This document shows positions 17,116 to 25,801 of a DNA stretch of 64,000 nt, one piece after another. The position numbers were made by a program, and so were the translations under genes. Under the pieces are notes generated by a model. The model was given only the letters and a program-made list of their open reading frames with translations, did not search any database and had not been told where the DNA came from. The stretch comes from Reyranella aquatilis (GTDB lineage: Bacteria; Pseudomonadota; Alphaproteobacteria; Reyranellales; Reyranellaceae). Numbering within the stretch: the first letter of the stretch is position 1; every line of letters starts with the position of its first letter. Location: NCBI RefSeq assembly GCF_020880995.1, contig NZ_JAJISD010000006.1, positions 1 to 64,000 of the forward strand, written 5' to 3'.

Positions 17116-18102
17116 ATGTCCGAGTTCAAGCCTACCCGTCGTGCCGTGCTGGCGAGCGCCGCCGCAACCCTGGTTGCACCGGGCCTCGCCCGCGCGCAGG
17201 ACGCGTTTCCGAACAAGCCGATCAAGTTCATCGTGCCCTACACGCCGGCCGGCGCGACCGACAACATCTCGCGCATCGTGATGGCCAAGGTGTCGGAGAT
17301 CCTCGGCCAGCAGGTCCTGATCGACAACAAGGCGGGCGGCGGCGGCACGATCGGCACCGATGCGATCGCCAAGGCGGCGCCCGACGGCTACACGATCGGC
17401 CTGGTCACCATCTCCATGTTCTGCATGGCGCCGGCCCTCTACGCCAAGCTGCCCTACGATTCGGCCAAGGACTTCTCGCCGATGGCGGGCATGTCGGTGT
17501 GGCCGAACATGCTGGTGGTCCATCCCAGCGTGCCGGCGAAGACCGTGCCGGAACTGATCGCGCTGCTGAAGGCCAATCCGGGCAAGTACAACATGGCCTC
17601 GTCCGGATCGGGCACGACGATCCATCTCGCCGGCGAGATGTTCAAGCAGCTCACCGGCACCGACATGCTGCACGTCCCCTACAAGGGCAGCGCCGGCGCG
17701 ATCCAGGACCTGATCGCCGGCAACGTCCACATCATGTTCGACAACATGCCGAGCTGCTTCCCGCATGTGCAGGCCGGCAAGCTGCGGGCGCTGGGCGTCA
17801 CCAGCCGCGAGCGCAACAAGGCCGCGCCCGACGTGCCGGCGATCATCGAGTTCGTGCCGAATTACGTGGTCGAAGTCTGGATGGGTTTCGGCGGGCCGGC
17901 CGGCGTGCCGCAGCCCATCGTCGACAAGCTCGCCGCCGCCGGCACCAAGGCGCTCGAGGACGCCGACGTGAAGGCCAAGTTCGCCGCTCTGGGCACCGAT
18001 CCCTGGCCGATGTCGCCCAAAGGCCTGCAGGACCGCATCGTGAGCGAGATCGCGGTGTGGGCGCCGATCGTCAAGGCGAGCGGCGCCAAGGTGGACGGCT
18101 GA
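17116..18102 (+). CDS. Tripartite tricarboxylate transporter (TctC/Bug) substrate-binding protein
   Basis: 328 residues with a twin-arginine-like signal (TRRAVLASAAATLVAPGLARAQ). The Bug-family beginning FPNKPIKFIVPYTPAGATDN, the YDSAKDF motif and LHVPYKGSAGAIQDLIAGNV are all present. Such proteins bind carboxylates in the periplasm. No TctA or TctB membrane genes are near, which is common for orphan Bug proteins, so the ligand and membrane partner are unknown. A strong GGAGGAG (17107-17113) precedes ATG 17116. Confidence 0.9.
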   Translation: MSEFKPTRRAVLASAAATLVAPGLARAQDAFPNKPIKFIVPYTPAGATDNISRIVMAKVSEILGQQVLIDNKAGGGGTIGTDAIAKAAPDGYTIGLVTISMFCMAPALYAKLPYDSAKDFSPMAGMSVWPNMLVVHPSVPAKTVPELIALLKANPGKYNMASSGSGTTIHLAGEMFKQLTGTDMLHVPYKGSAGAIQDLIAGNVHIMFDNMPSCFPHVQAGKLRALGVTSRERNKAAPDVPAIIEFVPNYVVEVWMGFGGPAGVPQPIVDKLAAAGTKALEDADVKAKFAALGTDPWPMSPKGLQDRIVSEIAVWAPIVKASGAKVDG

Positions 18103-19346
18103 GGACTTCCGAACCGACCCCCGCTCCGGCGCGCCGCCCGTATCCCGGGCGGGCCGTCGCCGGCGTACTCTTCTTTCTGGGGTGCCTGCCGGCCCTCGGC
18201 TTCTGGCTGGCGGTGACCTGGGCCTCGTCGGTGCTGGGCGCGATGGCGCTGCTCGCCGTGTGGTTCCTGCTGATGCTGGCGGCCGCGCCCCGGTTGCGGA
18301 ATCTTTCGCTGCTTCTGTTCACGCTCTCGGCCGGCATGCTCGCGGCCGAGCTGCTGCTGCGCACCGATCTGATGAATCGCTTCGTCGAGGAGCGGGATCT
18401 CGCGCAATTCCGTCGCGGGCTGGCGACGACGCTGGATCCTCTGATCGTCCCCGATCCCGCACTGGCCTTCCGGATGTTGCCCAATCGCGAGGCGCGGGCG
18501 ACCGCGGTCAAGAACGGACGAACGATCTACGACGTCATCTATTCCACCGACGAGCATGGCTTTCGCAACGTGCCCCCGGACGGCAAGCCGGGGGGCGAGA
18601 CGCCGGTGCTGATCCTGGGCGATTCCTTTGCCTTCGGGGCCGGCCTCCCCGACCGGGAAACGCTGGCCTGGTATCTGCGGGAGCTGTCGGACTCACGGCT
18701 GCAGCCGGTGAACCTCGCGGTGAAGGGCTACGGCATCCATCAGGTGCTGCGTCAGATCGAGATGGGTGAGCCGCGAAGGGCGGGCTTCGCCCGCTACCCC
18801 TGGGCGATCCTCTCGATCGTCGACGATCATGTGTTGCGCGTGGCCGGCCGGGTCCAGTGGCTGCGCGACAGCCCGCGCTACGTCGTCGAGCCGGACGGCC
18901 GGCTGACGGCGCGCGGCACCTGGGTCCAGCCGTCCGATTTCGTCGAATCGCTGCTGGTCGGATCGCGGCTGTTCGCGCTGGCGTGGAAGCTGTTCGTGGA
19001 CGAGGAGGGGGAACGACGCCTGTTCGCGCGTATCCTGCGCGAGATCAGGGACAGGCTGGCCGCCGACTACGGCGCCAGGCTCGTCGTGCTCTACTATTCC
19101 GGCGAAACCTGGCGCGGGGATGTGGCGGGTTGGCGGGCGACGATGGTGCCCCTGCTGTGCAACGCGGGTGTCACCGTTCTGGACGTCAATGCGCTCCTGC
19201 CCGACCCACCTTCGTCGATCGACCTTTACTATATGCCGGACGATGGCCATCCGACGGGCTTGCTGAACCGCACGCTCGCGGCGGCCCTGACGGCCGATTT
19301 CAGACAGGGCGCGGTCGAGCGGGGGCGTCTCGCCTGCGGCCGCTGA
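18057..19346 (+). CDS. Membrane-anchored SGNH/GDSL-like hydrolase (uncertain start)
   Basis: About 429 residues. Two or three N-terminal hydrophobic helices (VAGVLFFLGCLPALGFWLAV; LGAMALLAVWFLLMLAA; LSLLLFTLSAGMLAAELLL) precede a domain with the SGNH block I motif LILGDSFAFGAGL and a late D..HPT block (YYMPDDGHPTGLLN). It may be an acyl-esterase acting on a cell-surface polymer, but that is family inference. The start is not clear: there is no ATG/GTG after the TctC stop until within the second helix, so GTG 18057, overlapping TctC by 46 nt, is the best standard start. CTG 18099 is another option. Confidence 0.65.
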   Translation: MGADRQGERRQGGRLRTSEPTPAPARRPYPGRAVAGVLFFLGCLPALGFWLAVTWASSVLGAMALLAVWFLLMLAAAPRLRNLSLLLFTLSAGMLAAELLLRTDLMNRFVEERDLAQFRRGLATTLDPLIVPDPALAFRMLPNREARATAVKNGRTIYDVIYSTDEHGFRNVPPDGKPGGETPVLILGDSFAFGAGLPDRETLAWYLRELSDSRLQPVNLAVKGYGIHQVLRQIEMGEPRRAGFARYPWAILSIVDDHVLRVAGRVQWLRDSPRYVVEPDGRLTARGTWVQPSDFVESLLVGSRLFALAWKLFVDEEGERRLFARILREIRDRLAADYGARLVVLYYSGETWRGDVAGWRATMVPLLCNAGVTVLDVNALLPDPPSSIDLYYMPDDGHPTGLLNRTLAAALTADFRQGAVERGRLACGR

Positions 19347-19405
19347 GCGCGGGGGCGCGACGAACAAGCTTCGGACTCGCGGCCCAAAGACCTGTACAAG
19401 GCGCA

Positions 19406-19585
19406 ATGAGCAACGAAGCATTCGGCAAACACATGGTGTGGACGGTGGACCCGCGCACACAGTCTGAAATCGGCATCGGCTATTCGAGCCTGGTGGAAGC
19501 CCAGGCCGAGGCCGTCAAACTGGAGCAGGTGGGCTACAAGATCCTCCGGATCAGCCCGACGAGTCTCCCCAAGCCCAATTCCTGA
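19406..19585 (+). CDS. Small hypothetical protein (59 aa)
   Basis: A 59-residue ORF (MSNEAFGKHMVWTVDP...) lying 59 nt after the SGNH gene and followed 32 nt later by a perfect intrinsic terminator, which supports a real transcript. It is hydrophilic with no signal peptide, cysteine pair or helix-turn-helix visible. I do not recognise a family. It could equally be untranslated 3' sequence. Confidence 0.45.
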   Translation: MSNEAFGKHMVWTVDPRTQSEIGIGYSSLVEAQAEAVKLEQVGYKILRISPTSLPKPNS

Positions 19586-19617
19586 ACCGCGGCTTCCACT
19601 CTTCCGATTTCTGCAGC

Positions 19618-19649
19618 AAAGCCCGGCGAATTGTTTCGCCGGGCTTTTT
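19618..19649 (+). terminator. Intrinsic terminator
   Basis: A perfect 13-bp stem (aaagcccggcgaa / ttcgccgggcttt) with a TTGT loop is followed by further T residues. It ends the transcript of the SGNH and small hypothetical genes. Confidence 0.9.
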
Positions 19650-19666
19650 CAGAAGTGAAGCGGGGG

Positions 19667-19861
19667 CTAGAGCGCTTCTGGGCGAGATTGAATCAAGCCG
19701 AACATTCAAACAACGACCTCACCCTGAGGAGCATCGCGCAGCGATGCGTCTCGAAGGGTGGGAACGCGCACCTTGCCTGTTGCCCATCCTTCGAGACGCA
19801 CGCCTTCGGCGCGCTCCTCAGGATGAGGTAAGTGGGTCAATGTGAACTGGAACGGCTCTAG
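19667..19861. repeat. MITE-like palindromic element with CTAGAGC ends (copy C)
   Basis: The 195-nt element begins ctagagcg and ends with the complement gctctag, with imperfect inverted arms extending inward. Its core 19717-19828 (cctcaccctgaggagc ... gcgctcctcaggatgagg) is a large palindrome related to copies at 8181-8292 and 58390-58502. Its right end 19817-19856 matches 84-123 at 39 of 40 positions. It contains no gene. Confidence 0.82.
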
Positions 19862-19867
19862 GTTGGA

Positions 19868-20404
19868 TCAGGCAGTCGCTTCCAGCGGCTTGCTCTGCAC
19901 CAGCTCATGCCCGGTGAAGCTGCGGGTCTCGGGCGGCGGCAGCTCCGCATTCTTGAACTCGGCCATGAGCTGCTGCTTGCGCACCTTCAGGCGCTCGCCG
20001 AGTTCGACGAGATCGGCGCCGGCCTTGCGCAGCTGCGCGAACAGGCCCTCGCCCGGACGCTCCTCTTCCTTGACGTGATGCTTGATCATCTCGGACAGGA
20101 CCTTGACCTTGGCGTCATAGAACTCGTCGTCCGGCGAGCCGGCCGAGATCTCGGCGATCAGCACCTTGGCGCCGTCGTGCTCGACATAGGATTCGTCGAG
20201 CAGATCGTTCTCCACCTCGCCCTTGCTGGCGGGATAGAGGATTTCCTCCTCGATGATCGCGTGGACGGTCAGCTCGGTGCAGATCTGGGTCGCCAGGCTC
20301 TGCTTGCGCTCCGACCCCTTGGCCTTCTCGAACTTCTCGAAAAGATCTTCGACTTTGCGGTGATCGGCCTTCAGCAGGGCGACGGCATCCTGTTTGGCGG
20401 GCAT
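19868..20404 (-). CDS. Hemerythrin domain protein
   Basis: 178 residues forming a hemerythrin-like four-helix bundle with diiron ligands: LLKADHRKVEDLFEKFE, IIEEEILYPAS, VEHDGAKVLIAEI and MIKHHVKEEERPGEGLFAQL. Such proteins bind O2, NO or sense redox/iron state in the cytoplasm. It is the last gene of the four-gene stress operon read from 22194 downward, 21 nt after the gene before it. A role in oxidative stress tolerance is inferred from context. Confidence 0.9.
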   Translation of the reverse strand: MPAKQDAVALLKADHRKVEDLFEKFEKAKGSERKQSLATQICTELTVHAIIEEEILYPASKGEVENDLLDESYVEHDGAKVLIAEISAGSPDDEFYDAKVKVLSEMIKHHVKEEERPGEGLFAQLRKAGADLVELGERLKVRKQQLMAEFKNAELPPPETRSFTGHELVQSKPLEATA

Positions 20405-20425
20405 GGTAACTCCTTCGGTAATGGA

Positions 20426-21334
20426 TCAGGCGGAACGGGAAGACGAAGTGGGGACCATCGTGTCGACGAGCTTGCCGGCCATGTCGCCAACCTTCTCGCC
20501 GAGATGGGCGTCGGCAATCTGCTCGCCGACGGCGGTCTTTGCGGTCTCGAGGACGTCGCGGCCCTTGTCGATCGCCTCGGCGCCGACCTTGCCCAGCACC
20601 TGACGCTCGGCCTGCGACACCGGGAGCGCCGCGCCGAACAGGGCGCCCAATGCCGTCCCGATCGCCGCGACGAGGATGGGCTGCTCCTCGAAGAGTTTCG
20701 TGACGGCCTGGCGGGTATCGGCGGCGAGCTTCGACGCATCCTGATTGAGATGCTCGGCCGTCTCCTTGCCCTCTTCGACCAGCCGCTTGGCGTGGTCGAC
20801 CTGCTCGCCGGCGGCGCCGCGGACCGCATCGGCCGCGCCGACGGCCTGATCGGTCAGCGAAGCCGCCGTGTTCAACGCCAGCTTCTCGGCCTTCGTCGCG
20901 ATGCCGGCGACTTTGTCGGTGGCCTGACCGGCGAGCGACTTGGCGGTGTCGCCGGCCTGGCTGGCCAGCGACTTCGCAGTATCGGCCGCAGTGCCGGCCG
21001 CGCTCTTGACCTTGCCCGCGGCCGCCGCGGCGGCGTCGCTGCCGACGGTGGTCGCGGTCTTGAGGGCGGAGGTCGCCGTCGCCATCACATCGGCGCCGGT
21101 GGTGCGTGTCAGCATCATGGTGAGACCGGCGCCGATCAGCAGGGCTGCGCCAGGATTGGTGCGGGCCGATTCCGCCAGGCTCTTCACGATCGACAGGCTG
21201 CTGTCGCGCAGCACGCCGACGAGTTCGGTCGAGAGCGCGGAAGTGGTCATGCCTTCACGCAGCTGGCCGAGCGTGTTGGACAGGCCGGCGCGCTGGGCCT
21301 CGGCTTCGCGTTGGAGTTGGGCGCTCTCTCTCAT
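20426..21334 (-). CDS. DUF3618-like, Ala-rich membrane-associated stress protein
   Basis: 302 residues. The N-terminus (QREAEAQRAGLSNTLGQLRE) resembles DUF3618 proteins. It is followed by a hydrophobic segment near residues 60-77 (NPGAALLIGAGLTMMLTRT), a long Ala/Lys/Thr-rich region with LEA-like repeats (AADTAKSLASQAGDTAKSLA) and a second hydrophobic stretch (ILVAAIGTALGALFGAALPV). The repeats suggest an amphipathic or coiled structure near the membrane. Its start overlaps the holin-like gene by 4 nt (ATGA). Biochemical function is unknown. Confidence 0.75.
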   Translation of the reverse strand: MRESAQLQREAEAQRAGLSNTLGQLREGMTTSALSTELVGVLRDSSLSIVKSLAESARTNPGAALLIGAGLTMMLTRTTGADVMATATSALKTATTVGSDAAAAAAGKVKSAAGTAADTAKSLASQAGDTAKSLAGQATDKVAGIATKAEKLALNTAASLTDQAVGAADAVRGAAGEQVDHAKRLVEEGKETAEHLNQDASKLAADTRQAVTKLFEEQPILVAAIGTALGALFGAALPVSQAERQVLGKVGAEAIDKGRDVLETAKTAVGEQIADAHLGEKVGDMAGKLVDTMVPTSSSRSA

Positions 21335-21735
21335 GTCAGGTTCTCCTTCGCCATGCGGGCGTCGTTCTGCAGGGACGCGATTGTCCGGGTCGGGGTGGGG
21401 TCGACGGCGCCCAGCGTCTTCTTGCCGGCCATCAGGACGACGATGCCGCCCAAGGCCGATCCGCCGGCGACGATCAGGATCGCCACGGCGGGCGTGACGC
21501 CGCCTTCGATCAGGGCGGCCACGAGCGCCTGAAGGACCAGGATGAGGGCGCCGATGATGAAGACGGTGCCCACGAGCATCATGACGATGCCGCTGACGAG
21601 GCTGGTGCGCAGCGCCTCGGCCTTCTCTCCCAGTTCGACCCGGGCGAGCCGGATCTCGGTCTGAATCAGGTCGGCGCTTCGTCCCAGCGCGTCCGTCACC
21701 AGGGCGACGACGCCCGGCCTTTCGGTGGTGTTCAT
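21331..21735 (-). CDS. Phage holin-like membrane protein (YqjE/Holin-X family)
   Basis: 134 residues. An amphipathic N-terminal helix (DLIQTEIRLARVELGEKAEA) is followed by two transmembrane helices (LVSGIVMMLVGTVFIIGALI; VAILIVAGGSALGGIVVLMA), the layout of PF07332-type holin-superfamily proteins. These are chromosomal, usually next to DUF3618-type genes as here, and are not evidence of a prophage. It lies 9 nt after the preceding gene of the operon. Confidence 0.82.
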   Translation of the reverse strand: MNTTERPGVVALVTDALGRSADLIQTEIRLARVELGEKAEALRTSLVSGIVMMLVGTVFIIGALILVLQALVAALIEGGVTPAVAILIVAGGSALGGIVVLMAGKKTLGAVDPTPTRTIASLQNDARMAKENLT

Positions 21736-21744
21736 GTATACCTC

Positions 21745-22194
21745 CTAGACGTCGATGCGGCCGACGTTGGGCTCGTTCGCCCGCGGGCCGGCCGCTTCGG
21801 TCGAGGCGCCCATGCCGGCCTTGACGATGCGCGACAGGGCGAAGCCAACGATGACCGAGCCGGCCAGCAGGGCGAGCGGCTGGCGCTTGCCGAAGTCGGT
21901 CGCCATGGTCAGAAGCTCACCCGCCGACTTGTCGCGCAGGTCGTCGGCGAGACGGTCGATCCGCTGACCGGTCGATCGGACATAGTCGGCGACGGCGGGA
22001 GACTGGTCCTGCAGGCTCCCGGCGAGTGTGGCGGCAGTCTTCCCAAGAGCGGAAACGGCATCGGCCCCGGTCTCGGCCGAGCGACCGGCCAGTTCCTCGG
22101 CCTTTCCTGTAAGCGCATTCTTGATCTCGGATACCGCGGCGCCGAGATCGGGCTTGGTCTCGTTGGGCGCGGTGGCGTGTGACGTGTCGGCCAT
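21745..22194 (-). CDS. Nutrient-deprivation/stress-induced-type membrane protein
   Basis: 149 residues (MADTSHATAPNETKPD...). The central part is a predicted amphipathic helical stretch (VSEIKNALTGKAEELAGRSA), and near the C-terminus is a single hydrophobic segment (QPLALLAGSVIVGFALSRIV). It resembles alphaproteobacterial proteins annotated as nutrient-deprivation-induced, always next to the holin-like and DUF3618 genes. ATG 22194 is chosen because GGGAG stands 8 nt upstream; an in-frame start further up would run through the promoter. It is the first gene of the operon. Confidence 0.72.
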   Translation of the reverse strand: MADTSHATAPNETKPDLGAAVSEIKNALTGKAEELAGRSAETGADAVSALGKTAATLAGSLQDQSPAVADYVRSTGQRIDRLADDLRDKSAGELLTMATDFGKRQPLALLAGSVIVGFALSRIVKAGMGASTEAAGPRANEPNVGRIDV

Positions 22195-22253
22195 TCGTAA
22201 ACTCCCTCGGCAATCTCTTGCCCGGCGAGACGCCGGGATGGTTGCAGGCGGCC

Positions 22254-22279
22254 AACGTGCGCTCGATGCTTTTCGTTCC
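22254..22279 (-). promoter_or_regulatory. EcfG-type general stress promoter
   Basis: Read on the minus strand the site is GGAAC (22279-22275), a 17-nt spacer, then CGTT (22257-22254), an exact match to the alphaproteobacterial EcfG (general stress sigma) consensus GGAAC-N16/17-CGTT. It sits 60 nt upstream of the stress operon's first start codon. Confidence 0.82.
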
Positions 22280-22446
22280 TCGCCTATTTGAAGCCCGTTG
22301 CGGATGTTCCCTAGCGGACCGATGACGTGCATCGCGATCGCCATCGCCATCGCGTCACAGCAACCGAAAAGCGTGACGTCACGTTGCGGCTGCGGGCGAC
22401 GCCCGGACGCGTGTCCCGACGCGTGTCGAGGTCAGCGAGAGGTGCC

Positions 22447-23922
22447 GTGATCAGACTGTTCGTACTGCTTATCGTCTATGTGGGCATGGCGTCGTCGTCG
22501 GCGGCTGCGCAGGACTTCTTCGGTACGCTGGTGGATCGTGCCCAGGCTTCGGCAGCCCAGCCCTATCGCAAGGAAGCGCCCATCCCCGAAACCGTGAGCC
22601 TCGGATACGACGCCTATCGAGGCATCCGGTTCAGACCCGAGTCGATGCTGTGGCGCGAAGGGGGAAGCGACTTCCGGGTCGAGTTCTTTCCGACCGGCTT
22701 CCTCTACCAGACGCCCGTGAAGCTGAATGTCATCGCGCGAACGGACCGAAGCGTCACGGCCCTCACGTCGTCGCCGTCGATGTTCGACTTCGGCGCCGGC
22801 CGCACGCCGGCCAGCGTGGGGTTTGCCGGTTTCAAACTCACCTTTCCTCTGCACGGGCAACGCTTCGACGAGATTGTGTCGTTCCTCGGCGCCAGCTATT
22901 TCCGGCCGATCGGCAAGGGCCAGACCTATGGCGCCTCGGCGCGGGGACTGGCGATCGACACTGCCCAGCCGCGATCGGAGGAGTTTCCAGAGTTCCGTGA
23001 GTTCTGGCTGGTCGAGCCGGCGCCGGGGGATGTGTCGTTGACCCTCTATGCCCTCCTGGAATCGCCCGGAGCCAGCGGCGCCTATGCGTTTGTGGTCACG
23101 CCCGGCCCGCGCACGACGGTCGATGTCGATGCCAGGCTGTTCCTGAGACATGGCGTGTCGGTGCTGGGAATCGCACCGCTCACCAGCATGTTCCTCTCGG
23201 GCAAGTCGGGGCCGTGGCGCGACGATTTCCGGCCCGAGGTGCACGATTCCGACGGCCTCGCGGTGCTGACGGGCGCGGGTGAGTCCATCTGGCGACCGCT
23301 CGGCAATCCGGGAACGCTGCAGGTGTCTGCCCTCGTCGACAACAATCCGCGCGGCTTCGGGCTGTTGCAGCGCGAGCGTCGCTTCGAGCGATATCAGGAC
23401 GGCGTGGCGCAGTATCAGGCGCGGCCCAGCCTCTGGATCGAACCGAAGGGCGATTGGGGAGAGGGCGAGGTCCGGCTCGTCGAGATCCCGACGCCTTCGG
23501 AGTATCACGACAACATCGTGGCCTTCTGGGTCTCGCGCTGGCCCGTCGCCAAGGGGCAGGCGCTCGAGTACCGCTATCGCATCTCAGCTCTTGCCGACGA
23601 CGCAGCCCTGTCCCCACTTGCCCGTGTGATCGCTGCCCGACAGGGGCCGATCGAGGGCAACTCGAAGGCGCGCCGTCTGGTCGTGGAGTTCGAGGGCGAC
23701 GCTTTGTCCGCCCTCGAGGTGGAACGGCTCGTCGAGTCCAACGTCACCGTATCGGCGGGCCGCTTGCTGCGGGCCGACATCGACCGTCCGCCCGGCTCGA
23801 CCAATCGCCGCCTGTTCCTCGACGTCGAGCTGGATGGCCGCCGCCCTTCCGACATCAGGGCCCACCTGACGGCAGGCGGTGAACGGTTGACCGAGACGTT
23901 CAACATCGTGCTGCGCCCGTGA
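22447..23922 (+). CDS. opgG: Osmoregulated periplasmic glucan biosynthesis protein OpgG
   Basis: 491 residues of the MdoG family, with signal peptide MIRLFVLLIVYVGMASSSAAA followed by QDFFGTLVDRAQASA. It acts in the periplasm in branching or modifying osmoregulated glucans. Family segments include YDAYRGIRFRPESMLWR, RFDEIVSFLGASYFRPIG, GQTYGASARGLAIDTA, EEFPEFREFWLVEPAP and LFLRHGVSVLGIAPLTSMF. GTG 22447 is chosen because it sits just after GAGAGG and gives a proper signal peptide; the frame stays open further up to 22327. The glucosyltransferase opgH follows after 14 nt. Confidence 0.9.
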   Translation: MIRLFVLLIVYVGMASSSAAAQDFFGTLVDRAQASAAQPYRKEAPIPETVSLGYDAYRGIRFRPESMLWREGGSDFRVEFFPTGFLYQTPVKLNVIARTDRSVTALTSSPSMFDFGAGRTPASVGFAGFKLTFPLHGQRFDEIVSFLGASYFRPIGKGQTYGASARGLAIDTAQPRSEEFPEFREFWLVEPAPGDVSLTLYALLESPGASGAYAFVVTPGPRTTVDVDARLFLRHGVSVLGIAPLTSMFLSGKSGPWRDDFRPEVHDSDGLAVLTGAGESIWRPLGNPGTLQVSALVDNNPRGFGLLQRERRFERYQDGVAQYQARPSLWIEPKGDWGEGEVRLVEIPTPSEYHDNIVAFWVSRWPVAKGQALEYRYRISALADDAALSPLARVIAARQGPIEGNSKARRLVVEFEGDALSALEVERLVESNVTVSAGRLLRADIDRPPGSTNRRLFLDVELDGRRPSDIRAHLTAGGERLTETFNIVLRP

Positions 23923-23936
23923 GGAGAGCCAATCCA

Positions 23937-25769
23937 ATGGCTGATCAGTTCGATGTGTCGCACTGGAATCTCGACCGGCATGCCGCGGGTGCCGGATGGC
24001 GCCGGCTCGCGCTGTTCTCGGCGGTTGCGATCACGACGGTCGCGGGGGTCCACCTGCTGGCGATGGCGCTGGGGCCTCAGGTGCCGCTCGGACTGGCGAT
24101 CGCCCTGCTTGGCGTCTTTGCGCTGAGCTTCGCCTGGATCGTGCTGTCTTTCTGGGCGGCCATTCTGGGTTTCCTGCTGAAGGCCACCGGCCTCCATCCG
24201 CTCTCGCTGTCGCGAGTCGGTCCCGGCGATGGCGCTGTGCCGCCGTTGCGGGGCCGCACCGCCCTCCTGGTTCCCGTCTACAACGAGCAGCCGGATGAGG
24301 TCTTTGCCCGGCTCGAGACGACATGGCGCTCGCTGGAAGCCACCGGCCGGGCGGACGCCTTCGACCTGTTCGTGCTGAGCGACACCACGGTCGACGCGAT
24401 CGCAGCGGAAGAAGAAAAGGGAGCGGAGGCCCTGCGGCGGCGCCTCGGCCTGGGCGAGCGGCTGCACTGGCGCCGGCGCGCCGCCAATGTGGGGCGCAAG
24501 GCCGGCAACATCGCGGACTGGCTCGATCTTCACGGCAGCCGCTACGACCACATGATCGTGTTCGACGCCGACAGTGTCATGTCCGGCGATACGATGGTGC
24601 GCCTTGTGGCGCTGATGGACGCCAGTCCGCGCACGGGCATGGTGCAGACCCATGCCGAACCCGTGGGGCGGGAAACCCTGTTCGCCCGCGTCCTGCAATT
24701 CTCCGCACGCGTCTATGGCAGCATGCTCTCCACGGGCCATGCCTTCTGGCAGAAGGGCGAGGCGAACTATTTCGGCCACAACGCCATCATTCGCGTCGCT
24801 GCCTTCTCTGATCACTGCCGGTTGCCGGTGCTTCCCGGCCGGGCGCCGCTCGGCGGCGAGATCCTCAGTCACGACTTCGTCGAGGCGGCCTTCATGCGGC
24901 GGGCCGGCTGGTTCGTCTGGAACCTCCCGACGCTGGGCGGCAGCTACGAGGAGTTGCCGTCGAACGTCGTGGACTATGCCGTGCGCGACCGGCGGTGGAT
25001 CCAGGGCAACCTCCAGCACGCGCGACTGCTGGGTGTGCGCGGCCTCCACTGGATGAGCCGCCTGCATCTTGCGATGGGGATCATGGGCTATCTCGCCTCA
25101 CCGCTGTGGCTGGGGTCGCTGATCTTGAGTGCGTCCATCGTGCTGGAGCACGAGATCGTCGGCCCGAGCTACTTCGGCCGCGTGCCGTCGCTGTTTCCCA
25201 ACTGGCCGCAATACAATACCGGCCATGTCCACGGGCTTCTCGTCATGACGGCCTGCGTGCTCTTCCTGCCCAAGCTGCTGGCGCTGGTGCTGCGGCTTGG
25301 TGCGTCCTCTCGCGGCCATGGCGGACGTCTGGCGATCACCCTCAGCGTTCTTCTCGAGACGCTCTTCTCGATGCTTCTGGCGCCGGTGATGATGCTGTTC
25401 CACTCGACGTTCGTGCTGGGAATCCTCGCGGGGCGCGCCGTCGGTTGGCCGCCGCAGGCGCGGGGCGACCGGGGCATGGAATGGGATACCGCGGTGGAGC
25501 GGCATGTCGGTCAGGTACTCATGGGCGTCGTCGCCGTGCTGGTGATCGGGAACTGGGCGCCGGCTTTCCTGCCCTGGCTGCTGCCGGTGGTGGCCGGACT
25601 GCTGCTTGCGCCACCGCTCGCCGTCTATTCCAGCCGCCGCGCGTGGGGCGTCGGCGCTCGCCGCTGGCGACTGTTCCTCACGCCCGAGGAAGCGACCGGA
25701 GAGCGGTCCGTTGGCAGGGTCTTGATGACGGATCCGACGAGGGAATCGGCGCTGTCAGGCGCCGCCTAG
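23937..25769 (+). CDS. opgH: Glucans biosynthesis glucosyltransferase OpgH
   Basis: 610-residue inner-membrane GT2 glycosyltransferase that polymerises the beta-glucan backbone from UDP-glucose. N-terminal membrane helices (LALFSAVAITTVAGVHLLAM; ALLGVFALSFAWIVLSFWAA) precede the catalytic domain with LLVPVYNEQPDEVF, IVFDADSVMSGD, the NYFGHNAIIR acceptor region, LSHDFVEAAFMRRAGW and DRRWIQGNLQH. Several helices follow. It is shorter than E. coli OpgH (847 aa), lacking most of its long N-terminal region. GAGGAG (about 23921-23926) supports ATG 23937; a GTG at 23919 overlaps opgG. Confidence 0.92.
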   Translation: MADQFDVSHWNLDRHAAGAGWRRLALFSAVAITTVAGVHLLAMALGPQVPLGLAIALLGVFALSFAWIVLSFWAAILGFLLKATGLHPLSLSRVGPGDGAVPPLRGRTALLVPVYNEQPDEVFARLETTWRSLEATGRADAFDLFVLSDTTVDAIAAEEEKGAEALRRRLGLGERLHWRRRAANVGRKAGNIADWLDLHGSRYDHMIVFDADSVMSGDTMVRLVALMDASPRTGMVQTHAEPVGRETLFARVLQFSARVYGSMLSTGHAFWQKGEANYFGHNAIIRVAAFSDHCRLPVLPGRAPLGGEILSHDFVEAAFMRRAGWFVWNLPTLGGSYEELPSNVVDYAVRDRRWIQGNLQHARLLGVRGLHWMSRLHLAMGIMGYLASPLWLGSLILSASIVLEHEIVGPSYFGRVPSLFPNWPQYNTGHVHGLLVMTACVLFLPKLLALVLRLGASSRGHGGRLAITLSVLLETLFSMLLAPVMMLFHSTFVLGILAGRAVGWPPQARGDRGMEWDTAVERHVGQVLMGVVAVLVIGNWAPAFLPWLLPVVAGLLLAPPLAVYSSRRAWGVGARRWRLFLTPEEATGERSVGRVLMTDPTRESALSGAA

Positions 25770-25801
25770 GGTTCAACGCGCCAACCACAGGAGGAAACCA
25801 A

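Noticed and set aside
21331..21735. Prophage holin
   Set aside because: The family name is misleading; no other phage genes are near and the gene sits in a chromosomal stress operon.
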